The notes: generated by a model from the letters alone, not told the origin. A stretch of 64,000 bases of DNA from Caldithrix sp. (GCA_020722815.1 DYKB01000005.1:102490-166489), one strand, 5' to 3'; positions 18,707 through 29,050 are shown, numbered from the stretch's first letter. Program-made: numbers and translations.

Positions 18707-20000
18707 TCATCCGCCATTCATTTCAGTGATAGTAACCATTTTTTGCTGCAATAGTGCCTCGTCCGCCGCAAAAGCAATGAGATGGCTATTCACGGAATCG
18801 AAAATATCCGTAGTGGAAAGCGATGGTTTCTGTCCCAGCAGGACACTCACAAAGTCATTAACCAGGCGCAGATCGCCACCGCCATGCATATCACCTTTGA
18901 GATTGACATCGAATTTTTCATCCGTAAAACTACAGCAGTTCGTAAATTGAGGCGTTCGTACCACAAAAGTCCCCTCTTTCATGAATCCAAAAATTTCACC
19001 CGCGGTGCCGACGAGATGAATCCGCCGATCGCCTTTTGGGGTGGCGCATATCAGTTGATGATTGGCCAGCGAACCGTTTTCGAATTCAATCAGTACGGAC
19101 TGATGCTCCAGTACGTCGTTATCACAGCGCCAGACGCAGCGACCGAAAGGGTTATCGGTGCGCAAGGACTCGAGTTTGTCTTCGCGTGTTGGATTGGGAA
19201 TATGTTCAATGGAATCCCAGGCGTAAAAATCCCAAAAATTGTAATCGATATAATTTTTCCGGGCTGAATATGGACACGTCGCTTCAATCTGGCAATCCAC
19301 CAGACAACGTTCACCGGAACCTGGTGGCGCATTTTCCGGACGAAAGATAGATAGTCCCCCCAGACTGGAGACAAGTTTGGGGCGGAGGCCGGTATTGAAC
19401 CAACAAATCAGGTCCAAATCATGGCAGCATTTTGCCAGCATAATTGGATTGGTCTTGCGTTGTCGCCACTTTCCCCATACAAATGCGACGGCAACATGGT
19501 GATAACTCACTTCTTCAATCGTCCCAATATTGATCAAATCACCAATTTTTCCATCAGCAACGATTTCTTTGATTTTTTGGTAAAATGGCGCATAGCGGAG
19601 TACATGACAGATCATCACCCGACGCCCGGTCTCTTTAACCGTTTGAACCAGTAAAGCCAATTCAGCCCGCCGTCTGGCAAATCGGTTTTTCCAATAAAAG
19701 ATGGTACCCCTGCCGCAAGCGCGGGATCGAAGTTTCGATATGCTGGTGATCCATTGTCCCATTAATAACCGCATCGGCGAATTGTGGACGTTCTGCCAGT
19801 TCCGTGGCCGATTCAAAGCAATTTGCCTCGGGAAAACCGTATAATTGCCGGACCTGCTGGCGGCGAATTGGGTTGGGATCCGCGACCCCCACAATTTTCA
19901 GACGATCGGGATGTTCCAGAGCGTAGGAGGCATAGACTAATCCCCGATGTCCAGCCCCAACTACGATGGCCGTGACCGGTTTTGGCGATAGTTTTGACAT
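18707..20000 (-). pseudogene. Gfo/Idh/MocA-family oxidoreductase, split by a frameshift
   Basis: ATG at 20000 follows GGGAGAAA. The first frame holds the Rossmann start (AIVVGAGHRGLVYASYALEH) and the family's LLLEKPIC segment, then ends at a stop near 19662. The continuation lies in another frame from about 19685: RRAELALLVQTVKETGRRVM, ICHVLRYAPFYQKIKEIV, GTIEEVSYHHVAVAFVWGKW, and the typical HDLDLICW, to the end at 18707. Joined, the two parts give about 430 residues, a normal length. The break is near a GGCGGG run. Family members oxidise or reduce sugars and inositols with NAD(P). It follows the FG-GAP lipoprotein gene by 35 bases and belongs to the same cluster. Confidence 0.85.
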
Positions 20001-20035
20001 TTTTCTCCCGGATTATTTTTTCAGACCATTAAAAA

Positions 20036-22486
20036 TCACTTCACCACCTGTTTGGCTTTGGCAACTTCCTGCATGGCTGGATTATACCAGATATAATTTG
20101 GTTTGGGATTTGAAAGGGCATCATTGCGCCAGACATGCAGATACTGCCATTTATCCCAGGCAATGCTCACAATATCCAGATCGCCGTCACCATCAAGATC
20201 GACCACTTGCGCACCCAGATGGCTTTCCTTTCCGCGGTCTATTTCATGCGGCGTAAAAATACCCCGACCATCGTTTTCCCAAATTTGCAGTCGGTATAAT
20301 TTCTTATGTTCGCAGGTGATAATGTCCAGATCTCCGTCGCGATCCATATCTGCCACATCCAGATTGTTCATGGAGTACTGCGTAACTAATTGATGACGAA
20401 TCCACTTACCGTTACCATGATCGCGAGGTGCTTCAAACCAGAAGAGATTGGCATCGGGTTCTTTGCCGGGATGTCGTTCTTCGGTAATCACCACATCCGG
20501 ACGGCCATCACCATTCATATCCGCAATCCGGCAGCGGTCGGGATAGGTCTCAACTGCGCCGATAAGGTGCATTTTCCAATTCCCGCTACCATTTCCAGGG
20601 TTTTCATACCAGGCTACCTGTCGTTTACCATTTTCATCCTGCGTTTCGTTCGGCGTGGCGATATCCAAAAAGCCATCGCCATTGATATCGCCCACGCCAA
20701 TGCCTTCCTCAGAAGCCGTGGAATTGATTTGTATTTTAGGCCAATTTTCCTTTTCAGGATTAGCTGGAATTTCCAGATAAAAAGTGCCTTCACCCGTGGC
20801 GAACAGGAGTTCCGGTTTTCCTCCCGGTACGATTTGCGCGATCTCATACCCCTGACTATTCACATGCCCGGAGGGTGGTAATTCGGCAATTTTAAATTGA
20901 TTCCAATGACTGCCCGCACGCCAATCATCGGTTTCCAGCCAGTAAATATCTGGCAACCGGGTGGCAATTATATCGCACCACTTATCGCCATCCACATCAA
21001 CTGCGAGCATACCATCGATATTCAGGCCTAAATCCGACCGTTTCCAGGCGCTGGATATATCACCCGTTGGATTCAAATAAAAATAACGACCCGCGATAAT
21101 ATCTTTGTAACCATTGGCATCGACATCCGGAAAATCGAGACCGAAATAACGCAACCAGCTTGGTTCCTCCCAGTCACCCCATTTTTGTCTTGTGCTATCT
21201 ATCTGAAGATAGGTAAATTTATTGAGCGGTAATTTATGCTCGCTGGCTTTATTGATATACATATCAATGGGTCCGAAATTAAAATTCCGGGGACCAACAA
21301 TGTCCATATCGCCATCATTCTGCAAATCTCCGATTTTGAATCCATAAATTCCAAGTTCTGAAATCCGCTGTTCATGCCACACCAGGTGCCGATCCCATTT
21401 CGTGGCTTCGCCTTGATTTAAAAACGCCACCACTTTATGCGCCAAATACGGTGCCGGGTCATGGCCATGCGTTAATTCGCCAGCCAGTACATCCAGATCC
21501 CCATCATTGTCCAGATCAGTTATTCCAAGACTGTGGCACCAGTTTACCTGCCCAATTACCCCCTCGATCCAGGTATCCTGCGTCGGATCAACCGGTGCTT
21601 TGTACCAGGAGACTGGAAACGCGGGCATTTCGGCTTGCGAAATAACCACATCCAGACAGCCATCTTTATCGATATCAGCCAGCCGGACTTTACTGTTATT
21701 ATCGGCCCAACTGTCATTATTCTGATTGTACCATTTCTGGTCAATGTTGTGCAGCTTCCAGGCTTCTGTTAACGGATTGGCCGGTGATTCCAGCCAGTAG
21801 CCATTCAATACGGCATCATCGTCACCATCCCGGTCGATATCCCCACACGCTAAACCATCATAAGGTGGAATGGGGAATTCACATCCCTGCCAGCCATCGG
21901 GTGTCGTCTGAAGCCAGATATATAAAATCATATCAGCCCGGCCCGCCAGATCCAGCCGGCCGTCGTTGTTAAAATCTGCCACTTCAATCTCTTTTGAATA
22001 CGCCCCCTGTCCAATGCGATGCTGATTCCACGGACCTGCTTTGGGATTACCCCCGGGAAGCGGATTTTCAACCCAGACCGTCCAACCATTTTTATCTTCG
22101 GTTTCAGTGCCCATATCCCGGCCGATCACATCGATATCGCCATCGCTGTCGATATCCCCAATCGCCATCCCGCAGGATTCATAATTCAGTGTCAAGACGT
22201 CGTGTCGGGTCCAGGCCGGCGCTTCATACCAGGAAAGAACTTTGTTCTTTTTATTATCAAAACTGTTAGCGCCGCCATAGTTGGTGATAATGATAATATC
22301 GTTTTGGCCATCCAAATTCACATCGCAAATAAATGGATGCCGGGCGTCGATATTATCCAGCAGAGCCGGTTCAAAAGGGACACCTTTTTGAAAATCAGGG
22401 AGAGATTGCGTCTTTTTGGATTCCCTGGCACAGTCAATGAATAAAAATAGCACCAGCGTGAAAATGAACAATAATTTTACTTTCAT
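20036..22486 (-). CDS. FG-GAP/VCBS-repeat lipoprotein
   Basis: 816 residues; ATG at 22486 after AAAGGAGC. The leader ends LFIDC, a lipobox with Cys19. The rest is built of many repeats with calcium-binding-like DxDxDGDxD loops, for example GDIDSDGDIDVIG, ADFNNDGRLDLAG, GDIDRDGDDDAVL, VDLDGDGDLDIVS, each followed by W-containing strands (VSWYKAP, VAWYENPGNG). This is the FG-GAP/VCBS pattern, which forms beta-propellers; two propellers could fit. No catalytic motif is seen. In known systems such proteins bind polysaccharides or act as surface receptors. It lies in the alpha-galactosidase cluster between the oxidoreductase and the beta-sandwich protein and is probably exposed on a membrane surface. 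Confidence 0.85.
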   Translation of the reverse strand: MKVKLLFIFTLVLFLFIDCARESKKTQSLPDFQKGVPFEPALLDNIDARHPFICDVNLDGQNDIIIITNYGGANSFDNKKNKVLSWYEAPAWTRHDVLTLNYESCGMAIGDIDSDGDIDVIGRDMGTETEDKNGWTVWVENPLPGGNPKAGPWNQHRIGQGAYSKEIEVADFNNDGRLDLAGRADMILYIWLQTTPDGWQGCEFPIPPYDGLACGDIDRDGDDDAVLNGYWLESPANPLTEAWKLHNIDQKWYNQNNDSWADNNSKVRLADIDKDGCLDVVISQAEMPAFPVSWYKAPVDPTQDTWIEGVIGQVNWCHSLGITDLDNDGDLDVLAGELTHGHDPAPYLAHKVVAFLNQGEATKWDRHLVWHEQRISELGIYGFKIGDLQNDGDMDIVGPRNFNFGPIDMYINKASEHKLPLNKFTYLQIDSTRQKWGDWEEPSWLRYFGLDFPDVDANGYKDIIAGRYFYLNPTGDISSAWKRSDLGLNIDGMLAVDVDGDKWCDIIATRLPDIYWLETDDWRAGSHWNQFKIAELPPSGHVNSQGYEIAQIVPGGKPELLFATGEGTFYLEIPANPEKENWPKIQINSTASEEGIGVGDINGDGFLDIATPNETQDENGKRQVAWYENPGNGSGNWKMHLIGAVETYPDRCRIADMNGDGRPDVVITEERHPGKEPDANLFWFEAPRDHGNGKWIRHQLVTQYSMNNLDVADMDRDGDLDIITCEHKKLYRLQIWENDGRGIFTPHEIDRGKESHLGAQVVDLDGDGDLDIVSIAWDKWQYLHVWRNDALSNPKPNYIWYNPAMQEVAKAKQVVK

Positions 22487-22498
22487 TGGAATGCTCCT

Positions 22499-23755
22499 TT
22501 AATATTCGATAAGTAAAACTGGCCCCGGCCAATTAATTTCCAGTGCATGTCCCTCAAATTCAGAATAGATATAAATTTCATTCGATCCTGATTTTAACAA
22601 ATTTAATGGTATATTCAGCATTTTATAACTATACCCATGAAAAACACCGAAATTATCCGACAATTTAATTCCATTGAATCCAATTTCATGGCGTGCGCCA
22701 TCTTCCGTAGCACCAGACCAGGTAGAAAGGGCTAATCGGGCTGATTTGGCGTTACTCAATTCGTCCGGCAGATGAATGGTACACGATTTTCGTTGTCCAA
22801 TCCGGACGCCAAAATTCTCAGGGACGTCTTTTGAATGATACATTTTCACCGAACGATCTTTGCGCACCATGTTAATATTCTCAACAACTGGTGTCAGGTA
22901 TTTCATCCCGGTTTCATCGGTAATCAATGCCCGGATTTTCATCGGGGCTGTTTGATCGGGTACAAAGCGATTATTCCAGGTTGCTTGATAGGGGGGGCGA
23001 ATCACCCGCCCCAGATATTGCTTAATGGCACCGAGTTGATACTGAAAATGCCACTGCCGAAATTCGCCCGTTCCTTTCCAGTCGAAATCATCATAATAAC
23101 CCAGAAAAATAACTTCTGAAATTTTACCATTGGGACTGGCTGCTTTGGCGCTAAGTGTGGGCAATTCACCAATCACGTCGCCCGATTTGGGTGAAATCAG
23201 CTCACCTTCAGGATGTGGCTTGGAAGCATCGTAATAAACGCGCATGGTCACCGAATACAAAAAATACCAGGCCCAATTAAAACTATAGCAGGTTTGTGGG
23301 CCCAAACTGAATTGCATTAAATTTTCACCAGTTTTTAAATGTGCCAAAGGGACGGGCACACTCGCACCCAAAATATTTCGAAAATAACATTGCGGATTCG
23401 TCGGCGTATGCTGGATAGTTGGCAGCGGAATAAAATCATGGCCATTGAATTTGACTTTTTGATCACTGGTACCAATATGTCCCCCCCAATATTCGACAAT
23501 AAATTCAGCCGCAATTGCCTGTTCCAGATCATCAATCATCAGGTAAAAGGGGGTCATTTCCGGATAATTATTCGGCCGGAGCGTACCATCTTGATCGCGA
23601 TTCGTGCTGAGGGCACACCGAATGTTTTCTTGATTGTAGGTAAATTCTTTAAAGATTTGGCCCTGTGGCTCATTTTCAGCAGCCATTAAACTTAATGAAT
23701 GACGGCTGAGTGCCAGTAATGAAATCAACAAAATTATTGGAAAAATTTTTTTCAT
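22499..23755 (-). CDS. secreted beta-sandwich protein of unknown function
   Basis: 418 residues; ATG at 23755 with GAAGGAAA upstream; signal peptide to about residue 26 (SLSLMAAE). I do not recognise the family. The sequence looks like beta-sandwich domains: an N-terminal part with FYLMIDDLEQ, AEFIVEYWGGHIG and a W-rich NWAWYFLYSVTMRVYYD; a middle Ig-like part starting GELISPKSGDVIGELPTLSA; and a C-terminal part resembling a ligand-binding module (SCTIHLPDELSNAKSARLAL; GSNEIYIYSEFEGHALEI). It sits 12 bases upstream of the FG-GAP lipoprotein gene and downstream of the alpha-galactosidase, so a sugar-binding role is reasonable but unproven. Confidence 0.7.
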   Translation of the reverse strand: MKKIFPIILLISLLALSRHSLSLMAAENEPQGQIFKEFTYNQENIRCALSTNRDQDGTLRPNNYPEMTPFYLMIDDLEQAIAAEFIVEYWGGHIGTSDQKVKFNGHDFIPLPTIQHTPTNPQCYFRNILGASVPVPLAHLKTGENLMQFSLGPQTCYSFNWAWYFLYSVTMRVYYDASKPHPEGELISPKSGDVIGELPTLSAKAASPNGKISEVIFLGYYDDFDWKGTGEFRQWHFQYQLGAIKQYLGRVIRPPYQATWNNRFVPDQTAPMKIRALITDETGMKYLTPVVENINMVRKDRSVKMYHSKDVPENFGVRIGQRKSCTIHLPDELSNAKSARLALSTWSGATEDGARHEIGFNGIKLSDNFGVFHGYSYKMLNIPLNLLKSGSNEIYIYSEFEGHALEINWPGPVLLIEY

Positions 23756-23817
23756 GAGAATTTTCCTTCTAATCGGTTTAGTGTCATTTGGATTTAAAAT
23801 TATAAACCAGTACTTTT

Positions 23818-26362
23818 TTATTCAATCTCAATTTCAATCGAACAATCCGCTTTGTGTATATCAAAATGGAGTACGCGTTGATTAGCGGTATCCTCAATCG
23901 TGTAATTCAAATAGCGGCTCTCAAAATAGACTGTTGGTGTTTTTTTTAATTTTGGATAACAGAGTATAATTTTGCCCGGGGCCCCATTCTGTACCACCAA
24001 AGCTGTTTGGCTTTTAAAAAATAATTTTTTAATCCAACATGAAGCTGATTTAATCCAGATCCCGCTGGTATTATTGCTCAAAATAAAAGCACTCCGGACT
24101 GAATCCGGTTCAGTAAATTCAAAATTGAATTCCAGGCGATTATCTTCCAGTAATTGATAAGCATGGCCAATAATTCCCAGAAAATGGTCGCGATTTATGG
24201 GTGCGGTGTGATAGGTATGCCGCATGACAGCGCCTGAAAACGAGATGACCTGACCCTGCGCGTTATGGTCATCGATGAACTCCCAGATTTCCGGCGAACT
24301 ACCAATACTGCCAGTAAGCTTTGGTTTCGTAGCAACAACGCTGGCAGAAACCTGTTTGTAACGCAAAAGGATTTCATTAGCCAGCAAGCGTTCATCAAGC
24401 GACATTTTTTTCAGATTTCCCCAAAAACCAGAGCCGCCAACCAACGCTGAATAAATCTTATATTCCTGCGAACCGTAAGCTTTGCGATTTTTAGGCTGAA
24501 TTGTCAATAAATGGGGATATTGCGCGGATGTTTGTAAAATTGATGGAATGATAGAGTGGTACTGCTGATAAATGGTTCGCATCGACTTCGCCCGGTAATT
24601 GGAAAAATCGTGATAGCCGCTGGCGCCATTATTCATCCAGAAAAATCGCCCCTGGCTCAAAAAATCCAGGCCGACATTGCGCCCACTCTCGGTGACATCA
24701 TAAACAATCACCAGTTCGGGACAATAAGCAATTAATTGCTCTGCCATGGCACTGACCGTCCGCACAAATTCATAACCATAGCGGTGACCACGAGCTTCAG
24801 GGTCATGTTCGGAATTACCATGTTCATGTTGATCGGAATAACAGTACCAGCCATCTAGCGCATCCCACTTGAAATAGGTACAGCCCAAATCAATCAAGCG
24901 TTTGCATTTCGCAACAAACATTTCGGCATAATTTGGACTTACCAGACAGGCCATTTTTCTGCCAAACCGGGACGGCACCACTTCGCCCTGCTGATCACGG
25001 GCCAAATTTTCCGGATGCACTTTAAAAAAAGACGAATTCGGGTCGATACAGGTGGGCGCCAGCCAGAGTCCCAGCCGCATCCCATAATCCTGTAAACGTT
25101 TCACGATTAGCGCCAGGCCCGCCTCTCCCCCATTGGGGATTGATTTGCCAGTCACCCATCCAATCGTACCAGCCATCATCGATGACAAAAACATCCACGC
25201 CCAATTGATATGCCGCATCAATCTCCTGAAGTAACCGGGGTAAATCCAGCAAAACTTCATCCGGTGCGAAAAATTTACGGGAGCCACCATCGGCATCTTT
25301 ATCATAATAAGGAAGGGGATCATATACGGTCGCATCACAGTAAACCTTGTGGCCGGACCGGACGTCTTTTATATTGCTTAAATTAAGATAACTATTTTCT
25401 TCATCCCGTTGCCACCCCCAGGTATTGTAATAAATGAGGGGCTTGCGGCCGGAGCGCGTTTCACTTTGCCAATCATACAAATAATTTCGAAACGCCTTTC
25501 GTCCCTCATCCAGATCATCCGCATCAAAAGTACCAAAATTCATCCACGGTGTAATAAAAGGATTTGCGGCAGTAAATGTTTCGCCATCAAAAAAGGCGCC
25601 TTTTTCCAAAGAAATCCAGAGTTTTAATACATGATCCTCGTAACGGCTGCCAAGTTTAAGATAATCTTTGGCTGTATCATTGTCAGGCGAACCATGTTCA
25701 TACGCCAGGATCCAGTTATGGTGATGTTGATCCATTCCGAGCAAAATCGGACCTTTTCTCAGTTCAGATTCACCAGGGATAAATTTTGAAAATACAGGAT
25801 GATACATATCGCATTGTGATAAATTTAGCCCGCGTTTATCAGTCACGCCCCAATGACGATTTATTGGAAAAGCATGAATATTGGCATCGGGCATTTGTTC
25901 AGCGTTCCAGGTGGCCAGGCGAATTTCCTCCGCGCCTGGTGGCACAGGCGAAAGCAGCGAGTATTGCGGAAAAATGAAATGTGGTTTCCCATTCAAATGG
26001 TTCAGACAAAAAGAGTCCATGTTTGGAAATATCATCAATCTTTCGCGGGTGATGGGCGAATCCGGAAACATTTGAAGCTGATACTTGAAGATGACATCTT
26101 TTGCCTCAATACTAACAATGACCGCTAATCCACCATGCTTCATAGTACGGGAGTCATACGTGAGATATTCTCCCGATGTTAATCGTGTACCATTTATGAC
26201 ACATTCAAACCACGATTGTGATTTTACCAATAATTCACTTTTTTTAAATTTATTAAAAAATGAGATCGGTACAAAAGCATTACGGGTGCTAAATTGACGG
26301 CGAATGCTGCTATTTTCAACAGTCAGAATTCCATGCTGATGCTCAAGTTTCACCCCGCTCAT
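23818..26362 (-). pseudogene. alpha-galactosidase-like glycoside hydrolase (GH36/GH27 type), split by a frameshift
   Basis: ATG at 26362 follows AAGGAAAT. The first frame carries the N-terminal beta-sandwich and the start of the barrel (YYNTWGWQRDEEN, VDVFVIDDGWYDWMGDWQIN). Near a run of five C (25127-25131, plus strand) the frame changes and the barrel continues as LQDYGMRLGLWLAP, then CTYFKWDALDGW with the KWD nucleophile Asp, and YDVTESGRNVGLDF with a likely acid/base region, ending at 23818 after C-terminal beta-strands. Joined length is about 848 residues. No signal peptide is seen, so it is probably cytoplasmic. The family releases terminal galactose from galacto-oligosaccharides. It is first in its cluster and follows the operator-bearing promoter at 26564-26603. 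As written it would be truncated within the catalytic barrel. Confidence 0.85.
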
Positions 26363-26737
26363 TCGGAATTTCCTTATGATGTGATCAAATCAGTGCATGC
26401 TATTATTTCTGTTTATCAGTTATCGACTGAATTCAATTAAAAATTGCTTCATAAAAATTTTAACATTACTAAACCAACAAAACAACTCTAATTCGGCCAC
26501 TCTCACCCACCCGGATTTTAATCCTGATAAGGACCAATCCCAACATTTATGGTTTGCGGTTTGTGGTTAACCATAATTTAATCATAATGAATTTAAATTG
26601 CAATAGAAAAGTTTAAATTTTGTAAAAATTATGAAAAAATTTAACGATACCCCCGGTAAGGATTCCAGCAAATACATACGCAACTCAGGCAGTTGCGATT
26701 TTCATAGTTTCAATTAGGTTAGGGATTGGGAGGGAAT
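26363..26737. other. intergenic region between the iron-sulfur gene and the alpha-galactosidase
   Basis: Holds the promoter described separately, an 8-bp-arm hairpin (CGCAACT ... AGTTGCG, about 26679-26697) just after the iron-sulfur gene that lacks a T-run on the minus strand, and a small GGATT-TTAATCC palindrome near 26513. No gene is seen. Confidence 0.5.
26564..26603 (-). promoter_or_regulatory. promoter and GntR-type operator of the alpha-galactosidase cluster
   Basis: Minus strand: -35 TTGCAA (26598-26603), 17-base spacer, -10 TAAATT (26575-26580), one base, then TGGTTAACCA (26564-26573). Hexamer spacing and operator placement are the same as at the gntR promoter (10581-10620), and the flanks also resemble each other (CTATTGCA upstream, CACAAACC downstream). 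It lies about 200 bases upstream of the alpha-galactosidase start, leaving a long untranslated leader. Confidence 0.65.
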
Positions 26738-28030
26738 TTAATTTTTTACACGATTTGCATAAGCCATGGCATAAGCAATCCATTTGGAACGGATATTTTC
26801 TTTGAGCAGAAAGCTTCTCACTTTTTCACGTCTCAAAATCCAGCCCAGGACATAATTCAGGAAAGTAATGGGAATTGATTCCAGATCATCAAACAGCAGG
26901 TTTTGAAATTTATTGCGTTCGAGTGCCATTATAAATATTCGTTCCAGAGAATTTTCCGGGGTAAAAACACGCTGCGGTCGCGGGACTAATGAAATGACTT
27001 TGCGGGAACAAGCAGAGACACAAACACCACACCCAATGCACCGGGTTTCATCGATGACCGCCTGCTTTCGCTTTTGATGATCAGGGATATCTTTTAATTC
27101 AATACAGTCAATTGGACAGGCCTGAACGCACTTTCCACAGCCAGAACAACGTTCTGGGCTTATTATTGATATAAAATTGCTGGTATATGTTAATTTATCA
27201 CCCAGGCGAATTCGTTTAAAAGTTTCCAGAATCGAACAGGAACAACCACAGCAATTACAGATAAAGCCAACATTATTTTTAATATTATCAGCGATTTGAA
27301 CCATTCCCATCTCACGCGATTGGGAGATGATCTCCAGGGCTTCAATTTCATCAATCGGCTCTGCTAAATGATGCCGAATGAAATAATCAGTACCCGATCC
27401 CAGGGTCAAACAGGTACGTAAAGGATGCTCGCAGGCCTCACCCAGATGCTCTTTAACATGGCGGCAGTGACACAATCCGACTGCCCGCTGTTTTGCATTT
27501 TTAATTATCCAGGAGGCTTTTTCATAATCGAGAACTTCGGCGTAAATCTCCGGGGTAAATGCAGTTTCATTGGGCAAAGTTCGAACAAGTTGCGTTTCCT
27601 CCTGAAACGCCTGTCGAATAAAAGTATCGGCGGGATCATTCAACATGTATTCATGATAAAGCTGTGAAAGCGCCTTTTGATCATAATCCTGTCGCACCCG
27701 CATCATGCTGAATTCAAAAAAACCAATGACCGTGGGAAGCAAAACATAGTAAGTTTCACCATTTCCACGCTGGAGATCGATAACCAAACCCTTTTCAGCC
27801 ATGCCATCTAAAATTGGTTTTAAATATTTTCGATTTTTTCCGGTCCGGTGTTCAATCGTCTTCAGATTTGAAAAACGGATAGGCATTCGACTGGCAATGA
27901 GGGCTTCTTCCTCGGAAAACAAGAGTTTCAGGATTTCCAAAAATGCAGCATGATCAGGCCCGCCCACCCACATTAAATCCAGACGATTTTGTAATTTTTG
28001 ATAAACCGATTTCGCAGCAAGGTGTCCCAT
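26738..28030 (-). CDS. 4Fe-4S protein with winged-helix-like N-terminus
   Basis: 430 residues. Residues about 20-110 look like a winged-helix fold (FSNLKTIEHRTGKNRKYLKP, then a wing GNGETYYVLLPT). The middle holds Cys-rich motifs of a known iron-sulfur family: GLCHCRHVKEHLG, CEHPLRTCLTLG, and ICNCCGCSCS. Two ferredoxin motifs follow: CSGCGKCVQACP and CIGCGVCVSACS, the second lacking the usual final Pro. About 90 residues without clear motifs end the protein. The family occurs in many anaerobes as a cytoplasmic ferredoxin-like electron carrier or reductase component; its partner is not known. It begins 21 bases after pyrB ends, so the two are probably co-transcribed. Confidence 0.8.
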   Translation of the reverse strand: MGHLAAKSVYQKLQNRLDLMWVGGPDHAAFLEILKLLFSEEEALIASRMPIRFSNLKTIEHRTGKNRKYLKPILDGMAEKGLVIDLQRGNGETYYVLLPTVIGFFEFSMMRVRQDYDQKALSQLYHEYMLNDPADTFIRQAFQEETQLVRTLPNETAFTPEIYAEVLDYEKASWIIKNAKQRAVGLCHCRHVKEHLGEACEHPLRTCLTLGSGTDYFIRHHLAEPIDEIEALEIISQSREMGMVQIADNIKNNVGFICNCCGCSCSILETFKRIRLGDKLTYTSNFISIISPERCSGCGKCVQACPIDCIELKDIPDHQKRKQAVIDETRCIGCGVCVSACSRKVISLVPRPQRVFTPENSLERIFIMALERNKFQNLLFDDLESIPITFLNYVLGWILRREKVRSFLLKENIRSKWIAYAMAYANRVKN

Positions 28031-28051
28031 AATTTTCCCTTCGAATCCCGA

Positions 28052-29050
28052 TTACATATTTAGAATTTTATTATGAACATTGAAAATTTTCGCCAGAATG
28101 GCCACGCGGGTCCACATTCCATTTCGTTCCTGGCGCCAGTACATCGCACGTGGATCTTTATCGACTTCGATATTAATTTCAAAGCGGCGCGGAAAGGGAT
28201 GCATGATAATGCTAGCGGGTTTCAAAAGCTTCAAATTATCGACCGTAATATGAAATTTTGAATAATCCAACGCTTTCGATTCACCATTCAGATCATATTC
28301 ATCCTGAATTCGAGTCATGTAGACAGCATCAGCTTCTGGTAATAATCCATTCATATCTTCACTTTCAATGAAGGGAATATTGACATCCTGACAAAAGGTT
28401 TTGATATCATCTCCCATTTGCAGATATTTTGGGGCAACAAAAATCAGTTTTACACCTTTGAAATGTTTCATTAAATAAGTGAGTGAACGCACCGTACGCC
28501 CGCGCTTCAGATCCCCCACCATCATGATGGTCTTATTTTCCAGTCCACCCAGGTCTTTAAACGACTGACGCAGGGTGTAAATATCCAGCAACGCCTGGGT
28601 TGGATGTTGATCCGGGCCAGAACCGCCGTTGATAAAAGGTACCGGGCGGGGCGTTTGATCCATCACCTGGGCAATTTCTTCGACAAAGCCAGCTTTGGGA
28701 TAGCGCATGATTACCACATCGACATAAGAGCAAAAGGTGCGAATTGTGTCATAAATCGATTCGCCTTTTACTTCCGAAGAGGTGTTGGTGTCGCGTATTT
28801 CACTGGTCTGAATGCCAAGAATCTGACAGGCATTCAAAAAGGAGAGAAAAGTGCGGGTTGATGGTTGCACAAAATAGAGCATCCCCCGTTTATCTGACAA
28901 AATGGTTCTTAAAAAATCCAATCCTTCCTTGGTCTTTGCCAGCCGCCGCACTTTATTCGTGATTTCATAAAGTTCGTCTAATAACGGACGGGTGAATTGT
29001 TGGGATTTTAAAACATGAAAGAGTGGCTGGATTGTTTGTTGATTCTCCAT
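28052..29050 (-). CDS. pyrB: aspartate carbamoyltransferase catalytic subunit
   Basis: 332 residues, slightly longer than usual (about 305-310). The carbamoyl-phosphate motif PSTRTFLSF, the HPTQALLDIYTL segment, GDLKRGRTVRSLTYL, and the C-terminal aspartate-binding stretch IMHPFPRRFEINIEVDKDPR all match aspartate rather than ornithine transcarbamoylases. It makes carbamoyl aspartate in pyrimidine synthesis. No pyrI regulatory subunit or other pyr gene is adjacent. It lies downstream of the division-cluster terminator and upstream of the iron-sulfur gene. Confidence 0.92.
   Translation of the reverse strand: MENQQTIQPLFHVLKSQQFTRPLLDELYEITNKVRRLAKTKEGLDFLRTILSDKRGMLYFVQPSTRTFLSFLNACQILGIQTSEIRDTNTSSEVKGESIYDTIRTFCSYVDVVIMRYPKAGFVEEIAQVMDQTPRPVPFINGGSGPDQHPTQALLDIYTLRQSFKDLGGLENKTIMMVGDLKRGRTVRSLTYLMKHFKGVKLIFVAPKYLQMGDDIKTFCQDVNIPFIESEDMNGLLPEADAVYMTRIQDEYDLNGESKALDYSKFHITVDNLKLLKPASIIMHPFPRRFEINIEVDKDPRAMYWRQERNGMWTRVAILAKIFNVHNKILNM

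Noticed and set aside
25120-25140. Programmed frameshift in the alpha-galactosidase
   Set aside because: There is a C/G run but no shift-stimulating hairpin or upstream ribosome-site signal, and other neighbouring genes are broken at unrelated sites.
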